From: Desarmillaria ectypa
Lineage: Eukaryota; Basidiomycota; Agaricomycetes; Agaricales; Physalacriaceae
Direction of reading: 5' to 3'
Assembly (NCBI GenBank): GCA_030407005.1
Contig: JAUDYN010000008.1
Span: 3,072,320 to 3,136,319 of the forward strand
Length of the DNA: 64,000 bases
Shown: positions 31,102 through 42,196 of the stretch, in pieces
Numbering within the stretch: the stretch's first letter is position 1
How the letters are laid out: each line of letters starts with the position of its first letter
Position numbers and translations under genes: made by a program
Notes under the pieces: generated by a model
The model's input: the letters and a program-made list of their open reading frames with translations, nothing else
What the model was told of the DNA's origin: nothing
Databases searched by the model: none

Positions 31102-34017
31102 TTACAACGCGACATTCTCCTTCCCCCCAAACGGTTCCCTCTTCGCAGGCAGTACTTTCTCCATCTCAAAACTGAAATCCCCCGTCATACTCCACTCCTC
31201 CTCGGGGACCTGATCCAGCAGGCTCACATATTTCTCGCTCTTCCCAGGTGGCTCGAGAGATTCATTCTCCTTATCGAACGACCCCAATGACAGTCCACCC
31301 AACCCAAGAGCATCCAACTTGGTAACAAATGCGGTCAGCGCACGGGCCTGGTCCTCCACCTTGATACGCATCTGCCAAGACAACATCAACCGGCGACGGA
31401 AAAGCAAGAGCCGAAATGACAGTACCTGTTTCTCCTTCTCCAACTGTTTCACCAGCTCGTCCGCCCATCGCTCCTTTTCTTCCTTCTTCCTGATCTCATC
31501 ATCGACCCTCACCTTCCATTCGCGTTCAACATCCTCTCTAACAGCTCTCAGCGGTTCCCCGAGGTTGCTCTCATACCCCCTCACTACTATCTCCAGCTCC
31601 TTGATCGCTTTCGCCTGGTCCGCAATCACCTTGTCCTTCTCGTTCTCCGGAGGAATAAGCGGACGCGCTTCCAGAGCGACTTCGAGAGAGAGGATCTGGG
31701 TAGCCTGGGATTCTAGTTGAACACGGGCGGCGAGAAGTTCTTGTTGGAGCTATGCATGACGTGGGTCAACCAAACGTGACATATGAAGGAAAGAAGGAAC
31801 TATCAACGTACCTGGTAAGGAGACATATCAAAGTCGATCTTTACGGGACTTCCTGGCCTCGAGTCTGCTGATGACTCATCGACCGTTTGACTCGTCAAGA
31901 TCAGCTTCGTGAGTTGCTGGATCCTGTTGTTCAGGTCCGTCATTGCCTTGGATTCGTCCGTTTTCTATGAAGATGATCAGCAACGGAAAAAGGAAGTGCT
32001 AAAGGCAATCAGGTACCTCTTTCACTGACAGTCTTCGTTTCACGGACGCTGATGAAGACTGGCGTCGATCATCAACAGCGGCCTCTTTCTCGGCCAGACG
32101 AGCCTTGAGATCTTCAATCTCCTTCCTATATCGTTCGATCAGCGCGTCTGTATCGACGATCTCCTTCTTTTGAGCATTGAGCTGAAACACTGGCATCAGT
32201 ACTGAAAACCGAGCCAAATGATAGCGAGCTGAACCTTGACGCCCTTAATGCGCCTTGCAAAAAGCAGCGTGCTCGTGCTCTCTGCAATGGCACTGATATC
32301 AGGATTGATCGTGCAAATGACACTGATCCGGGCATTCCCCGATAGCGATGGTTGAAGCATCCGTGTAAGCTTTGAGTTTCGGAAGGGAACATGGTCACTG
32401 CGAAGATGGTGAGCATCAGAAAGGTGGCAAACGAAGGGAAAGAACATGAAACGAATGTACCTCTTCCCTTTGGCCGCATTTTCTGAGAGTGTTCCAATGA
32501 CAGTACCAAGGGTCAACAGACTGCAATCAAAGATAATCAGCAACGGCATGGAGAGAGGAAAGGTAACGACGAACCTGGTGTTGATATACTTCCCTTCTCT
32601 CGTACGCTCTTTATCACTCGTTGCCTTTTCCGAGCCTGCGAGGTCAATGAGACTCTACAAAGGACGTCGTTAGGAAAGGTGTCGGAACAATTAGAGGATA
32701 CGCCCACCAAAACTGATGTCTGAACGCTCCTTCCACCTCTCGCTTGCAGCTTAGGACCGGGCTTGCTGCTAGCACCAGGACCTGGCGTCTGCCTGCCGCT
32801 CATACCTGGTGTCTGCCTTCCGCTTGGCGCTGGAGTGACTCTTCCGTGGAACGACTCATCCACGGCCTCACCTCGTTCCCTACTCTCGACGACGAGCCGG
32901 AAGACACTGTGGCTCCGACTACTCCTCTCATTCCAGTCCGTACAAGCCGTCCGTCGATGACTCTCCCCTCGCTTCAACACATCCTTGACACCCTTCAAGC
33001 TTGTCACGACTTCTTCACGAAGGGGCGTCAAGATGACCTCGTTCCCTCCACCACCTTGTATCATCACTGCTGGACTGCCGACGGGTGCGAGAAGGTCATG
33101 AATAGACTCGTTGTAGATTTCGAGGTAGGAACAACGAAGAAGATACTCCCTCCCTTCGTTACGCTTGATGAACCGGAAAACATCCTTCATAGCACGGGGA
33201 ATGATGCCGGGCTCGCTTTCGTCGCCAGAGAGAGTATACGTCTTCCCAGATGCAGTCTGGCCGTATGCGAAGATGATAGCATTGTAGCCCTCCATGGCGG
33301 CATAGACATGCGACTGGGCAACGGTGGTATAAATGGGCTTGTTCGTTGAACCGGTGAGGACAGAGTCAAAGTCGAATTTGTTATCAGCTGGGTTGGGTGC
33401 ACCAGACTTTGCATGTACAGGATCCAAATGGATGGAACTGGCGCTCGTCGACGCAACCCATGCCGAATCCGCATTCGAAGGTCTTACCCTAGAATAGAAT
33501 GAGGATCAGCATCTACAGAAACAGCAAGAAGGACATGCCTGATAGACACCATGACTTTATCCTTCTTCCCGTGGTTCGCACTCATTGCCCTCAACCACGC
33601 CTCGTCCATCTCAGTAGACACATCCGCCTCTACCGTCTCGGAATCTACTAGGACAGCCTCTGGATCGACATTACTGACATCCATCTTGCTCGTCGGCGAG
33701 TCCTCGAGCGTCGGCGTCTTCGATCTCTCGTATGGGGTCTTGGGTCGCGGTGACCCCGGTATCGTCGAGAGGGGCTTGGTATACGTCCTGGGCTTCGATT
33801 CCGACGACACAGGCGCCTTATAACGCTTGTGTGTCGAGCCAAGGATGTTACTGGCGCCAGATGAGCCCGAGCCGCTACGATTGAGGCGGTTCATGAGGTC
33901 GCTGCTGCTGCTCGACGACGAGATGGAAGAGAGAGACGAGGTCGACAAAGGCCTCTTGCTAGGCGTGAACGGCCCTCGTCGCGCAAGCTTTGACGACGGC
34001 GTGCTCGACACGGACAT
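31102..34017 (-). CDS. Kinesin, kinesin-7/Kip2-like
   Basis: Nine exons (34017-33539, 33488-32708, 32654-32575, 32520-32461, 32397-32235, 32181-32017, 31964-31812, 31749-31426, 31371-31102) give 824 aa. I chose ATG 34017 (MSVSSTPSSK); a GTG-initiated extension upstream is not needed. A Ser/Arg/Pro-rich N-terminus (about 160 aa) precedes the motor. The motor has the P-loop FAYGQTASGKTYTLSG, switch I NERSSRSHSVF and switch II LIDLAGSEKA, then the neck/coiled-coil and a short C-terminus ending GGKENVAL. GIIPRAMKDVF and LEIYNESIHDLLAP fit CENP-E/Kip2-type motors, which in fungi carry cargo to microtubule plus ends. Intron 1 (33538-33489) starts GC instead of GT. The last intron (31425-31372) is 54 nt with no stop, so its retention would keep the frame. 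A relic of exon 1 is at 15.2 kb. Confidence 0.92.
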
Positions 34018-34928
34018 TCTGGTTGTCGTAGAGGAGGAAGGGAGGCGTCGTCGTTGAGAGGGTATGGATCGTGGGAATGTTGATTGCACAAATTTGGGAC
34101 GCGACTAATCATGTGATCGCATTCACCGCCCGAATCACGATAATGTTTTCGATGACTGGGTTTGAAGCCGCCAGGCCAGCCACGCCGAACCAAGTCGCGC
34201 CGCCGTTACCGAGCGACTTCGGCAAAGTTACAACACTGCACCGACCAGCGCGGCTTGACGCAACCTGAAGTTGCCCGGGCCTTGACACCCGTAAAAAAAT
34301 GACCGGAATGCTATTTTAGGTCGTTTTCATCGCAACAGTTTCCCGAGCTATTGCCGACATGTTCGGGAATATCGGTTTGCCCCAGTGCCATTTAAAGGAG
34401 ATTGATGAAGTCATAGCTTCTTCGGCTGGAGCGGCGCCGCGGCTTCAAAGTTATGACTTGGGGAAGCCGAAACCGAATGAAGTCACGCGCCAAGTTACGT
34501 CATCGAAACACCACCGATTCTTTCGATAAGATATCCAGCCAAACCAACAGATTAGGGGCTAATTTGAGCACATTACCTACCATAAATGCAAGTCCTGTGC
34601 TTTCTCGTGGTCGTGTCGCTTTTTTAAAATTTATTTTTAGCTCGGCATTTTGTAACCGCTACCCGTAATCTAAGTCTAGTACAGAGATGCTGCGGTTCGT
34701 GACTAAGGCGAGGCCAGTGACTAGGTGTGGTGGGGTCAAGGGCATTATATGTGTAGATTTCCCGTAGCTCTGAAGTGTATGTGTGTGAGTGATAGTGGGG
34801 GGAGGTTTACGACGGCGGCTCCCGCTGTCGTTCATGGGCATTTTGGTGTGGGTTTTTTTTTTTCATCTTTTCTGTGTGTCCGGTTCTGGTGTCGCTTCAT
34901 CAATGACCTTGCTGCTTCATCCTTCATG
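34018..34928. other. Intergenic, kinesin promoter side
   Basis: Upstream of the kinesin start. It holds no recognised coding sequence. The far end borders the retrotransposon tail. Confidence 0.5.
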
Positions 34929-35281
34929 TCAGGTTTCCTCGAGTCCCAAATGCAAGGCTCCCAACCATTGCTCTAGCATCTCATCCTCCTCGCTCATTGT
35001 CAATCTCTGCCATAGCTTGCGTGGGTGGCCCATTTTTTTAAAGGCTCCGGATTTCTCCAGGAATGCAGCGAGAGTTTCGATGCCATCCTTCGCGCCTAAG
35101 ATATCAGGTAGGAAGGTATCCCTCCAGACCTCCCGCAGCAGGTTCCTATGCTCTTCATACTGTTCGTATTCAGGCAGGATGTGTTCTCTAGTTTGCAGTC
35201 TCTCTCTACACGAGTAGTCAATGTTTTCGTTGGGTACGAAGCGACTGTAGTACTCGCCTGTAAATCCATGCCCGCTTCGTG
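34929..35281 (-). mobile_element. 3' end of a LINE-type retrotransposon ORF
   Basis: The - strand frame reads GHGFTGEYYSRFVPNENI, then CRERLQTREHILPEYEQYEE and HRNLLREVWRDTFLPDILGA, and ends near WLGALHLGLEET with TGA at 34929. The motif TGHG(F/Y)TGEYYSRF...LQTREHIL is the C-terminal tail after the RNase H domain of fungal Tad1-like non-LTR retrotransposons. The usual CxCG-type cysteines are partly lost. Upstream sequence up to about 35410 has short RNase H-like bits in shifted frames. Reverse transcriptase and endonuclease are absent, so it is a truncated, dead copy; it keeps the 3' part, as 5'-truncated LINE copies do. Confidence 0.75.
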
Positions 35282-35410
35282 GTCGATGCGCCCCACTGAT
35301 AAGATACGTAGTGGGGTTGTCTCACAGCTGTTCTCGCACCGATCAGACCTTGACACTTCCTTGCTAAATTTGACCACTTACACGCCAGTACACTTCCGCA
35401 ACAGCTCACG

Positions 35411-37630
35411 TTCTTCTGAAGAGTCTAAAACTTGGCACAATGTAGGTATGATATTCAAACTATCAAGGTAAATTCTCAAATTACAGAAAACGAGCCACTT
35501 CGAACCCTGGATGGACACTTCTGGTTCATTAATAGTAATATTGCTCGTGTGTCGTTAAGTCTTCATAACATGTGCTTTGTTCTCTTCCAACCGTAACCCT
35601 ACATTACATACTTCTTTATGTATTATAACAATAATTGAATATTTTGGATTAATTTAGGGAAAAAATTTAAGACTTGTCGCTAGCGCCGCTACCGATATCT
35701 TCTCTTGGCGAGTAAAGCAGACGTCGAACTTTTGACCTTGCACCAATACGTCACCGTCTACGAACCTGAACTCGGCCGGAAATCTCTTTCATGAGCCCTA
35801 GCTTGTGTACATCATTTTTGTGACCAAGATACACTGCATCTCCGACTTCATATTTGTGGCGCCTGGCGTTGCGCTTCTCGCCACCTTCTTACTAAGGGTC
35901 CCAGTACAAAGTAAGTTATATTTCCTACCCTCGACAGGAGGGTCAATCTCTCATTTATACATCTCAAATCTGACTTGCGTATATCCTCCAGCATATCGAG
36001 AGTGGCTATCCAAGGTGATTTGCTATTCAAATAATCTCTGAAATTGATAAGTTGAAGGTACAGTCCAGGTCACCGCTGCTTCTTTTCTGGACAACTGGGC
36101 TCGTCTCCTTTCCCTACATTCTAAAACCGGGAAATAACTCTGTATTTTCCGATGACAGATTAACTTTGTTAACATGCTATTGCCGTAGCGCCACAAAAAA
36201 TAAAATGAATTCACTTTGTGGGGCGGCGATCTTCCTGTTCCTAGATATGATTGCTAACTACTCATATGATTCTTAAGGTTCAAAACTTTTGCTTTGCTGA
36301 AACGAACACGGAAGAAACAAACCGACTCGTCGACCTTGTCCGGGAGAATGACAAACCGTGCTGACATCGGGAGGGTTAGTATCACCGATGCACGACCAAT
36401 GCAATGAGCCCGCCACCGGTGAATTCAGTTTGACGATAGTTAGCGACCTTGGCGACTTACCTCTTACCTCATTATGGGATCCAGTACCCTTTTCCGTCTT
36501 CGTCTTCCAACTCACAAGTCCAAGTTTTCTGCGATCGGACTTTTACAGCAGTCTCCTGTACTAATCAGCCGCTCAACGGCATAGTGACGCGATAAAATAC
36601 ACAGTAAATTCACCGCCGGAATCTATACCATCATCTCGTCGTCACCATCATTTACATAGCACGGTACCGCTTGGGCACGCCCGACGAAAGTATACAAGGT
36701 ATGGCACTACGACATCCCTCCACTTCCTAAACTACTTACAGACTCCTCAAGCCGAGCTTTCACACTTGGAACAAACCTGCAGTAGAATTTGGAAAGCCTG
36801 TAAGCAGTAAGACAATATTACATTATCTCTCGATATCGAAGATGTCCTCTTTCACGTACAACTCCGTGGCGATCATCTGAAAAATATTTGAACAATTCTA
36901 GGCATAGGCGCGTTCGCAGTGTTATTATCAGTTCTATTTGCGTTGAAATTACCTAAGAGCTAGTACCTTCCTTTGAGGAAGGTAAATGGCTGACGGACCT
37001 TCAAAATGGAAATATCCATTGCACAAACAAATCCTCAAAATTATGTATCGTTAGCGGTGGTTCGGCCGATGCGTATCATACAAAACAACGTGGGAGAACG
37101 TTGTCTGTGACGCGCTACTATCTTCATTGAGAATACGTACCGAAAATAGTCGCGCGCGCATGTGAAACACATCATTTCGGCGAGCCTAAGTAGTGGTAGT
37201 GATCTTTGCCATGCTGCCGCGAGAAACGAGGTCACACATGGTAACGATAAAGAGCACCCGATTAAGAACAAATCCGCTAATAGCCGACATCCTGGGAAAG
37301 GCGCGATAGACGTGCAACCGTACTGGTTAGCAATGTTCATAAATACCATTGTCAATTTAGACACAGCACAATTAAAATACTGTCTACCTTTTCGTGCGCA
37401 GCCTTCTCGCTGAGAGAAAACACCGACCTTGCTCAGAAAATGGGCGCGAGCGCGCGTATGAAACGAAGTTTCTTACGCCTCAACCACGCTACGTGCTATG
37501 GTATTCTCATGGTCAAGCTTCAAGTCTAAATCATAGATGGAAACAGGAACAACCACCACATTCATAGCAAATACATTGGACCTAATCACAAAAATCGACA
37601 GAAATACAAGAATAGGACCTTCTCCAAATT
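35411..37630. other. Gene-poor stretch, no supported gene
   Basis: Low-coding sequence with no domain recognised on either strand. It lies downstream of the GFA gene. Confidence 0.5.
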
Positions 37631-38322
37631 TCAATACAGGTTATGCTTCTTGTGCCATTCCTCCAAAGAGAGCGGCCCGTAATCCTCATAAGTTTCCTTC
37701 TCTCCCTCCGGGAGGGGAGCCCAATCCGGCTTGGAGTTCATTTTAATGCAGACCTAAAATCTCAGTCAAAGATCATGACCACGCGAACCAGAATGTGAAC
37801 GAACGTACCATACTCTTTGGGGCTTGCAAAGGCGTATCAATCGCACCCGCGAATGGATGAATCAATTCCGGCCTTCAAAAATCGTCAGAAACTACACAAT
37901 AAAGTTTGAGAGGCTCCGTCACACCAAGTCTTATCATACAGCCAAAGCATCGTCGAACACTTGGAGCAAAAGCTCCTCTCGGATGACGCAATCCTTTCCT
38001 TTGGCGTATCCCGGTCCAGAACGGCTTTGTAAACACTGGGCCTAGTAAGCACCCATCACCATGACGACGACAACTCTACCCCCATACCTAATATATTCCT
38101 TGCCCTGATGAACCTCCAGCGTGTCCGAATGTCCCCCCAAATTAATAGTTCCACCACCGGAACCAGCGACTTTGCGGCAGATGGAGCAGTAGCAAAGCTG
38201 CCAGATATTAGCAGCGCATCAGTCACTGTAAATAGCCAACGCACCTGATACGGAACAGCAGTATTCGACTTCAACGAAAACCTAACAGCACCGCAGTGGC
38301 AGCTTCCCTTGAGTACAGACAT
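37631..38322 (-). CDS. GFA-family (CENP-V/GFA) zinc protein
   Basis: Five exons (38322-38245, 38197-38088, 38041-37925, 37872-37809, 37753-37631) give 163 aa in one frame; introns 46-56 nt. The start ATG is at 38322 (MSVLKGSCHCGAVRF). The zinc-binding cysteines of the GFA fold are present: CHC near residue 8, CYCSIC near 28 and CSKC near 90. GGGTINLGGHSDTLEVHQG follows the second pair, and WPELIHPFAGAIDTPLQAP and EDYGPLSLEEWHKKHNLY make the C-terminus. By family these are glutathione-dependent formaldehyde-activating enzyme-like proteins, but many members have unknown substrates. It is complete and looks functional. Confidence 0.88.
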
Positions 38323-39524
38323 CGCAGTTGACAACTGAGAGAAACAAGTAGAAAGCGATCATCGGATGAGTATTATAAAGCTCACGCAAAAGTGATGTCA
38401 TATGTGAGCTCACGAATGACTTATTGAAATCCCGTCCGGTACCAAAAGTTCCGAGAAGCTGTGAAATTGATCCCACATCAAAGAAACAAGGAGTGGACCA
38501 CGAGCCACCTGTACTCAACTCGAAACGGAATACTTCCAGCTGCAATGATTTGATGCCGAAAACGTCTGTTTGGGTAGGTATCATACACAATAGAGGTCAA
38601 TGCATTTTAGCTCGGTAAAAATGAAAACTCAAAAGGGTAACCCTAACCCTAAGTTTGACCTTACGCCGACATTCTAAGGATGCAAGTACTTCCGCTCACT
38701 AAGTACTCGCCAATGAGTCCTTTTCCTTTCTCTTTTGATTGTTTGTCCAAGTCTTCTTTTGCTCGCAGCTGTAACATCCTGCTTGGGAACGGAGTTATTT
38801 TATGCTCCGATTCATTTGCATAGGCCAGAAATGGTGCCTTCACACGAGCTGTTCGATATGATAGATTGAAAGACGGCTCGTTCTCTAAGCTTCCCTCATA
38901 TCTCGAAAACGAAATTCGCCAAGTATTGCTGTGTATCCCGCCCGTAGGATTATGCAACTAGCCGTGGCCCGTTACTCACAGGCAGTATACGAATGTCAGC
39001 ATCTCTGACGCAGCGGCACAGCGACCCATCTGCGGTAGAATTGCTTCTCGTTTTCTAATATTGATCCTTGATCTCCGGCAACGCATTTATTCCGTCATGG
39101 ATCAATACCTTATATTACCCTTCCCCATGACATAGAATTGGGTTCCACCGCACCCGCGCGCATGCCGAGGCGGTGACTTACGTTCTGAATAATCCATCGA
39201 ACACTCGGTACCGGTACTCTTCTTCTAGATCGCTACCTTGTACCGTGTTCGCGACATGCCGAGATTTGCAGGAGGAGTTTTCGTCCTTCCGGTAATGAAT
39301 AAGTAGGTCCTGATGGGATAGGTGATTAGCGGGCACTCGCCCGGAAAAGCGGTGAATATCTACAGAATATTGTTGTAGCGGTCTACAGGAGTGCGATTAG
39401 GGAAAAATAAATCATACATGACTCTATGGTATTTCTGTAATAGTACACTTAATAGTAATACAGATAATGAACTTTGACAATACTCCCGGCCTTTAAATAC
39501 ATATATAAGTGAAAGAAGAATTAG
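38323..39524. other. Intergenic with an interstitial telomere motif
   Basis: No gene recognised. It contains the short telomere-like repeat at 38638-38652. Confidence 0.5.
38638..38652 (-). repeat. Interstitial telomeric repeat, 2.5 units
   Basis: TAACCCTAACCCTAA on the + strand, which is 2.5 units of the same TTAGGG repeat as the chromosome end, in the opposite orientation. It lies 25 kb from the telomere and could be a footprint of end-joining or telomerase repair, or chance. Confidence 0.6.
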
Positions 39525-42196
39525 TTAATGCTCGGGAAAGAAAGAAAGTAAACCATCAGGATGGTCTTCCAAGGTGGACGTTTCAACTTGCGAGACTTGA
39601 CGGCGAATAGCCATCAACTCGTCCCACAGATGAGGGGGAATTTCTTTATGCTTCCGCAGAAAGAGCCGGATTCGATCCAACCATGCCTTCATAACATGAA
39701 ACCTGCTCTCCGAAGCTCCTTCAGACCAAGAAGGACCACCATCTTGGACATCCAGCAGTGAAATTTGCGCCAGCCAATAGAACGGAAGAGCATTCTGCGC
39801 AAAAGGAGGTTCATCATCACCTTCCTTCCCCTCTTCCGGGTTCATCGCATCTGGAGACGACATCCACATGCGAAGCCAGTTCGTCAACGCGTATTGGTTT
39901 GCAAACTGGCTCCCTCGACAGTCCTCGTTTCCGATAGGCTCGGGGGAAGAAGAAGACGGAGTATCATTAGATGGGTCGCCCGTCGTGCAGGAGGAGTGTA
40001 TGTTCCGGAGAATCGTATGGATTAAAATGAATGCTGAGAATGGGTTCAAGGGTGTGGATGGAGTCAGAAATCGCATCTCGCCAAGGCTAGTTAGAGCTTG
40101 CTGCATCCCGGCACCGTACAATCTACCTGATCCCATTCCATATGGTGACGGTTTCTGCAGAAGATCAATCCATTCCGCAGCAGTTTGCGCTTTCCATAGC
40201 GCATCATCGCACGGAAGATTTATGTCGAATTCAGCCGTTTGAAATGATGGGCGCATCGAGAAAAATACAGAATGACAGCAATCGTGGAGATAAGAAAGAA
40301 ATAGCGCCCTAGATATATCGCGCCCATCAGGGCTGCTCGGCGATAAGAAGAGATTTGGGTTCACCGTTTCACAGTCTCCTGAAGTGCCCATTCCCGCCAA
40401 GTTGCTTCCAAAGTAAGAGGATCATTCAAATCAGGAACCGTCCAAGAGCGTGAGCGAAAGATTGATTCTGTCTGGCGGATCATCTATAGTCCTCAGTCAA
40501 AGCCGGGTTGACGGGCATAAATAGACGATCGACGAACCATAACCAACATCCCATGGTATACATTCGACGAAACCCGCAATTCAGGACGTTGGTGGAACAG
40601 ACCAATAGTTTGGAGTAACACGACGGCGAGTATCAAGAAATCCTGCTCCTTCGGGTTATTTGTAACTTTGGTCTAGAAACGAGAATAGATTAGAATCAGA
40701 GATATGTTTTGCCAAGGCGGGGCCATACAAATTCATGGATGAGGGCATCCCGCGTTGAAGACAAAGTTTCGGCAATAAAATTGACGGCCCTGCGCGTTTT
40801 GAGGAACAGTGCACCGCATGCCTGCATTGCACGAATGAGGACGGGTGGTTTGTTTTCTGTTGTCCACGAACCCTGGTGTACTAATGGGATTTGGGTACAA
40901 AATGCCGAGAAGAACAGATATACTGAAGCGTGTGTCAGTTACCAAAGTTATTACGGTATGCGGGCATGCTGGCACCCACGGTATTGTTGGCTTTCTGCAT
41001 CGAGCGGTTGAGCACTGCCAACAGGTTTTGCACACCCCGGAGGTGCAATATAGGGAGGTAAAGGATTGGAGATAAAGGATAACGGTGATTCATAATCCGA
41101 TGGCGTAGGGATGGAAACAGGGCTCAAGGAGGACGGCATGAAGGAAGCGTAGTCGCCATTCAGTCCAAGTGAACCGTTGGCATCAAGACAGGGGAGTTCT
41201 GGTGGCGTTTGTGTCGTTGATGGCATAGAGAAGGGGTACCTATCGAGGAAGTAATCGAGTACGCCATTGGAGAATAGTTTTTCCATAGGATCATGAAGTT
41301 CACTGTTACCATCAGTAATAGTGACCGCATCTTTGATTACTGCACCAAAGATATCAGATAAAGATGATGAGGTGGAAGAGGAAAATGGGGCCGCGTCGGC
41401 CGCTAACGACAGGGTAGAATGTAACGTGGGTGATAGCTCGCCGCTGTGAGGAGATGGAAGTGAATCGGATGAAGATGTAGGTGATGAAGACGGTTCTGAA
41501 GTGCCTTCAGAGGGAAGCTCCATCTTTTGAAGGCGGCGTTTCTTCGCCTTATTCTTCTTGTCTCTCGAGACGGCTGGATCGTTTATATAGATGCATTCCT
41601 TGCAGCGAGAAATACACTTTGAGCATGGATTCTCGAGATTACACTTGACTTTTGATTCTGCACAAGCCTAAACGAATGTTCAAATAAGGAGCAATGCGCC
41701 ACAATACTTTGAGACAAACCTGGCAGGACTTTCGTCGAGACCGATGTGAAATGAGCCTATCGTAACGCTGTTACTTTCGCTGCCGGGCTGTGAAGGGAAC
41801 TACTCACGGGTCGCCGCACGACCTCTTGTGTCTAGTCAGAAGATCGCTTCTAGTGAACTCAGCACCGCACATCTGCAGTGGAGTTAGCATAGCAACCCCC
41901 TAGCTCCGAAGAATGCTGACCTCGCATCGATGCGCACGTTCGTTAGTATCTGTTTAAAAGAGATCTTTGTCAAGCACAGGGAGGACCTAGCAACGTGAAA
42001 ACTTACGTGAACGAAAGTGTCTGTGCAAGTGCGTCGTTCTTGTAAACTTGGCAGGACAAATAGGACAGTGTTTCGTCTGTGGCAATGTAGGAGCGTTCCC
42101 TCGATGAGAACGTATACGAGAAAGATCCTTCAGTTCGGTGACAGGCTCCATGATCTGAAATGTCGGGGAGTCGTGGGGCGAAGGTGGCAGGGACAT
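39525..42196 (-). CDS. C2H2 + Zn2Cys6 fungal transcription factor
   Basis: Nine exons (42196-42007, 41949-41921, 41872-41808, 41756-41720, 41667-40980, 40922-40729, 40672-40538, 40483-40365, 40308-39525) give 746 aa in one frame. Two zinc fingers come first: CPICPAKFTRTTHLHRHFRS, then CEMCGAEFTRSDLLTRHKRS. A Zn2Cys6 cluster follows (CQACAESKVKC, then CSKC and CKEC), with a basic RDKKNKAKKRRLQ tract and a Ser/Pro-rich linker. The rest is a fungal-specific transcription-factor regulatory region (YLFFSAFCTQIPLVHQGSW, IRAMQACGALFLK, FLILAVVLLQTIGLFHQ, LFLSYLHDCCHSVFFSMRP). It acts in the nucleus, with unknown targets. Combining both DNA-binding types in one protein is a known fungal class. No partner gene is next to it. 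Confidence 0.9.

Noticed and set aside
33551..34057. Long + strand frames over the kinesin N-terminus
   Set aside because: Mirror of Ser/Arg-rich coding sequence; the - strand frame splices into an intact kinesin motor.
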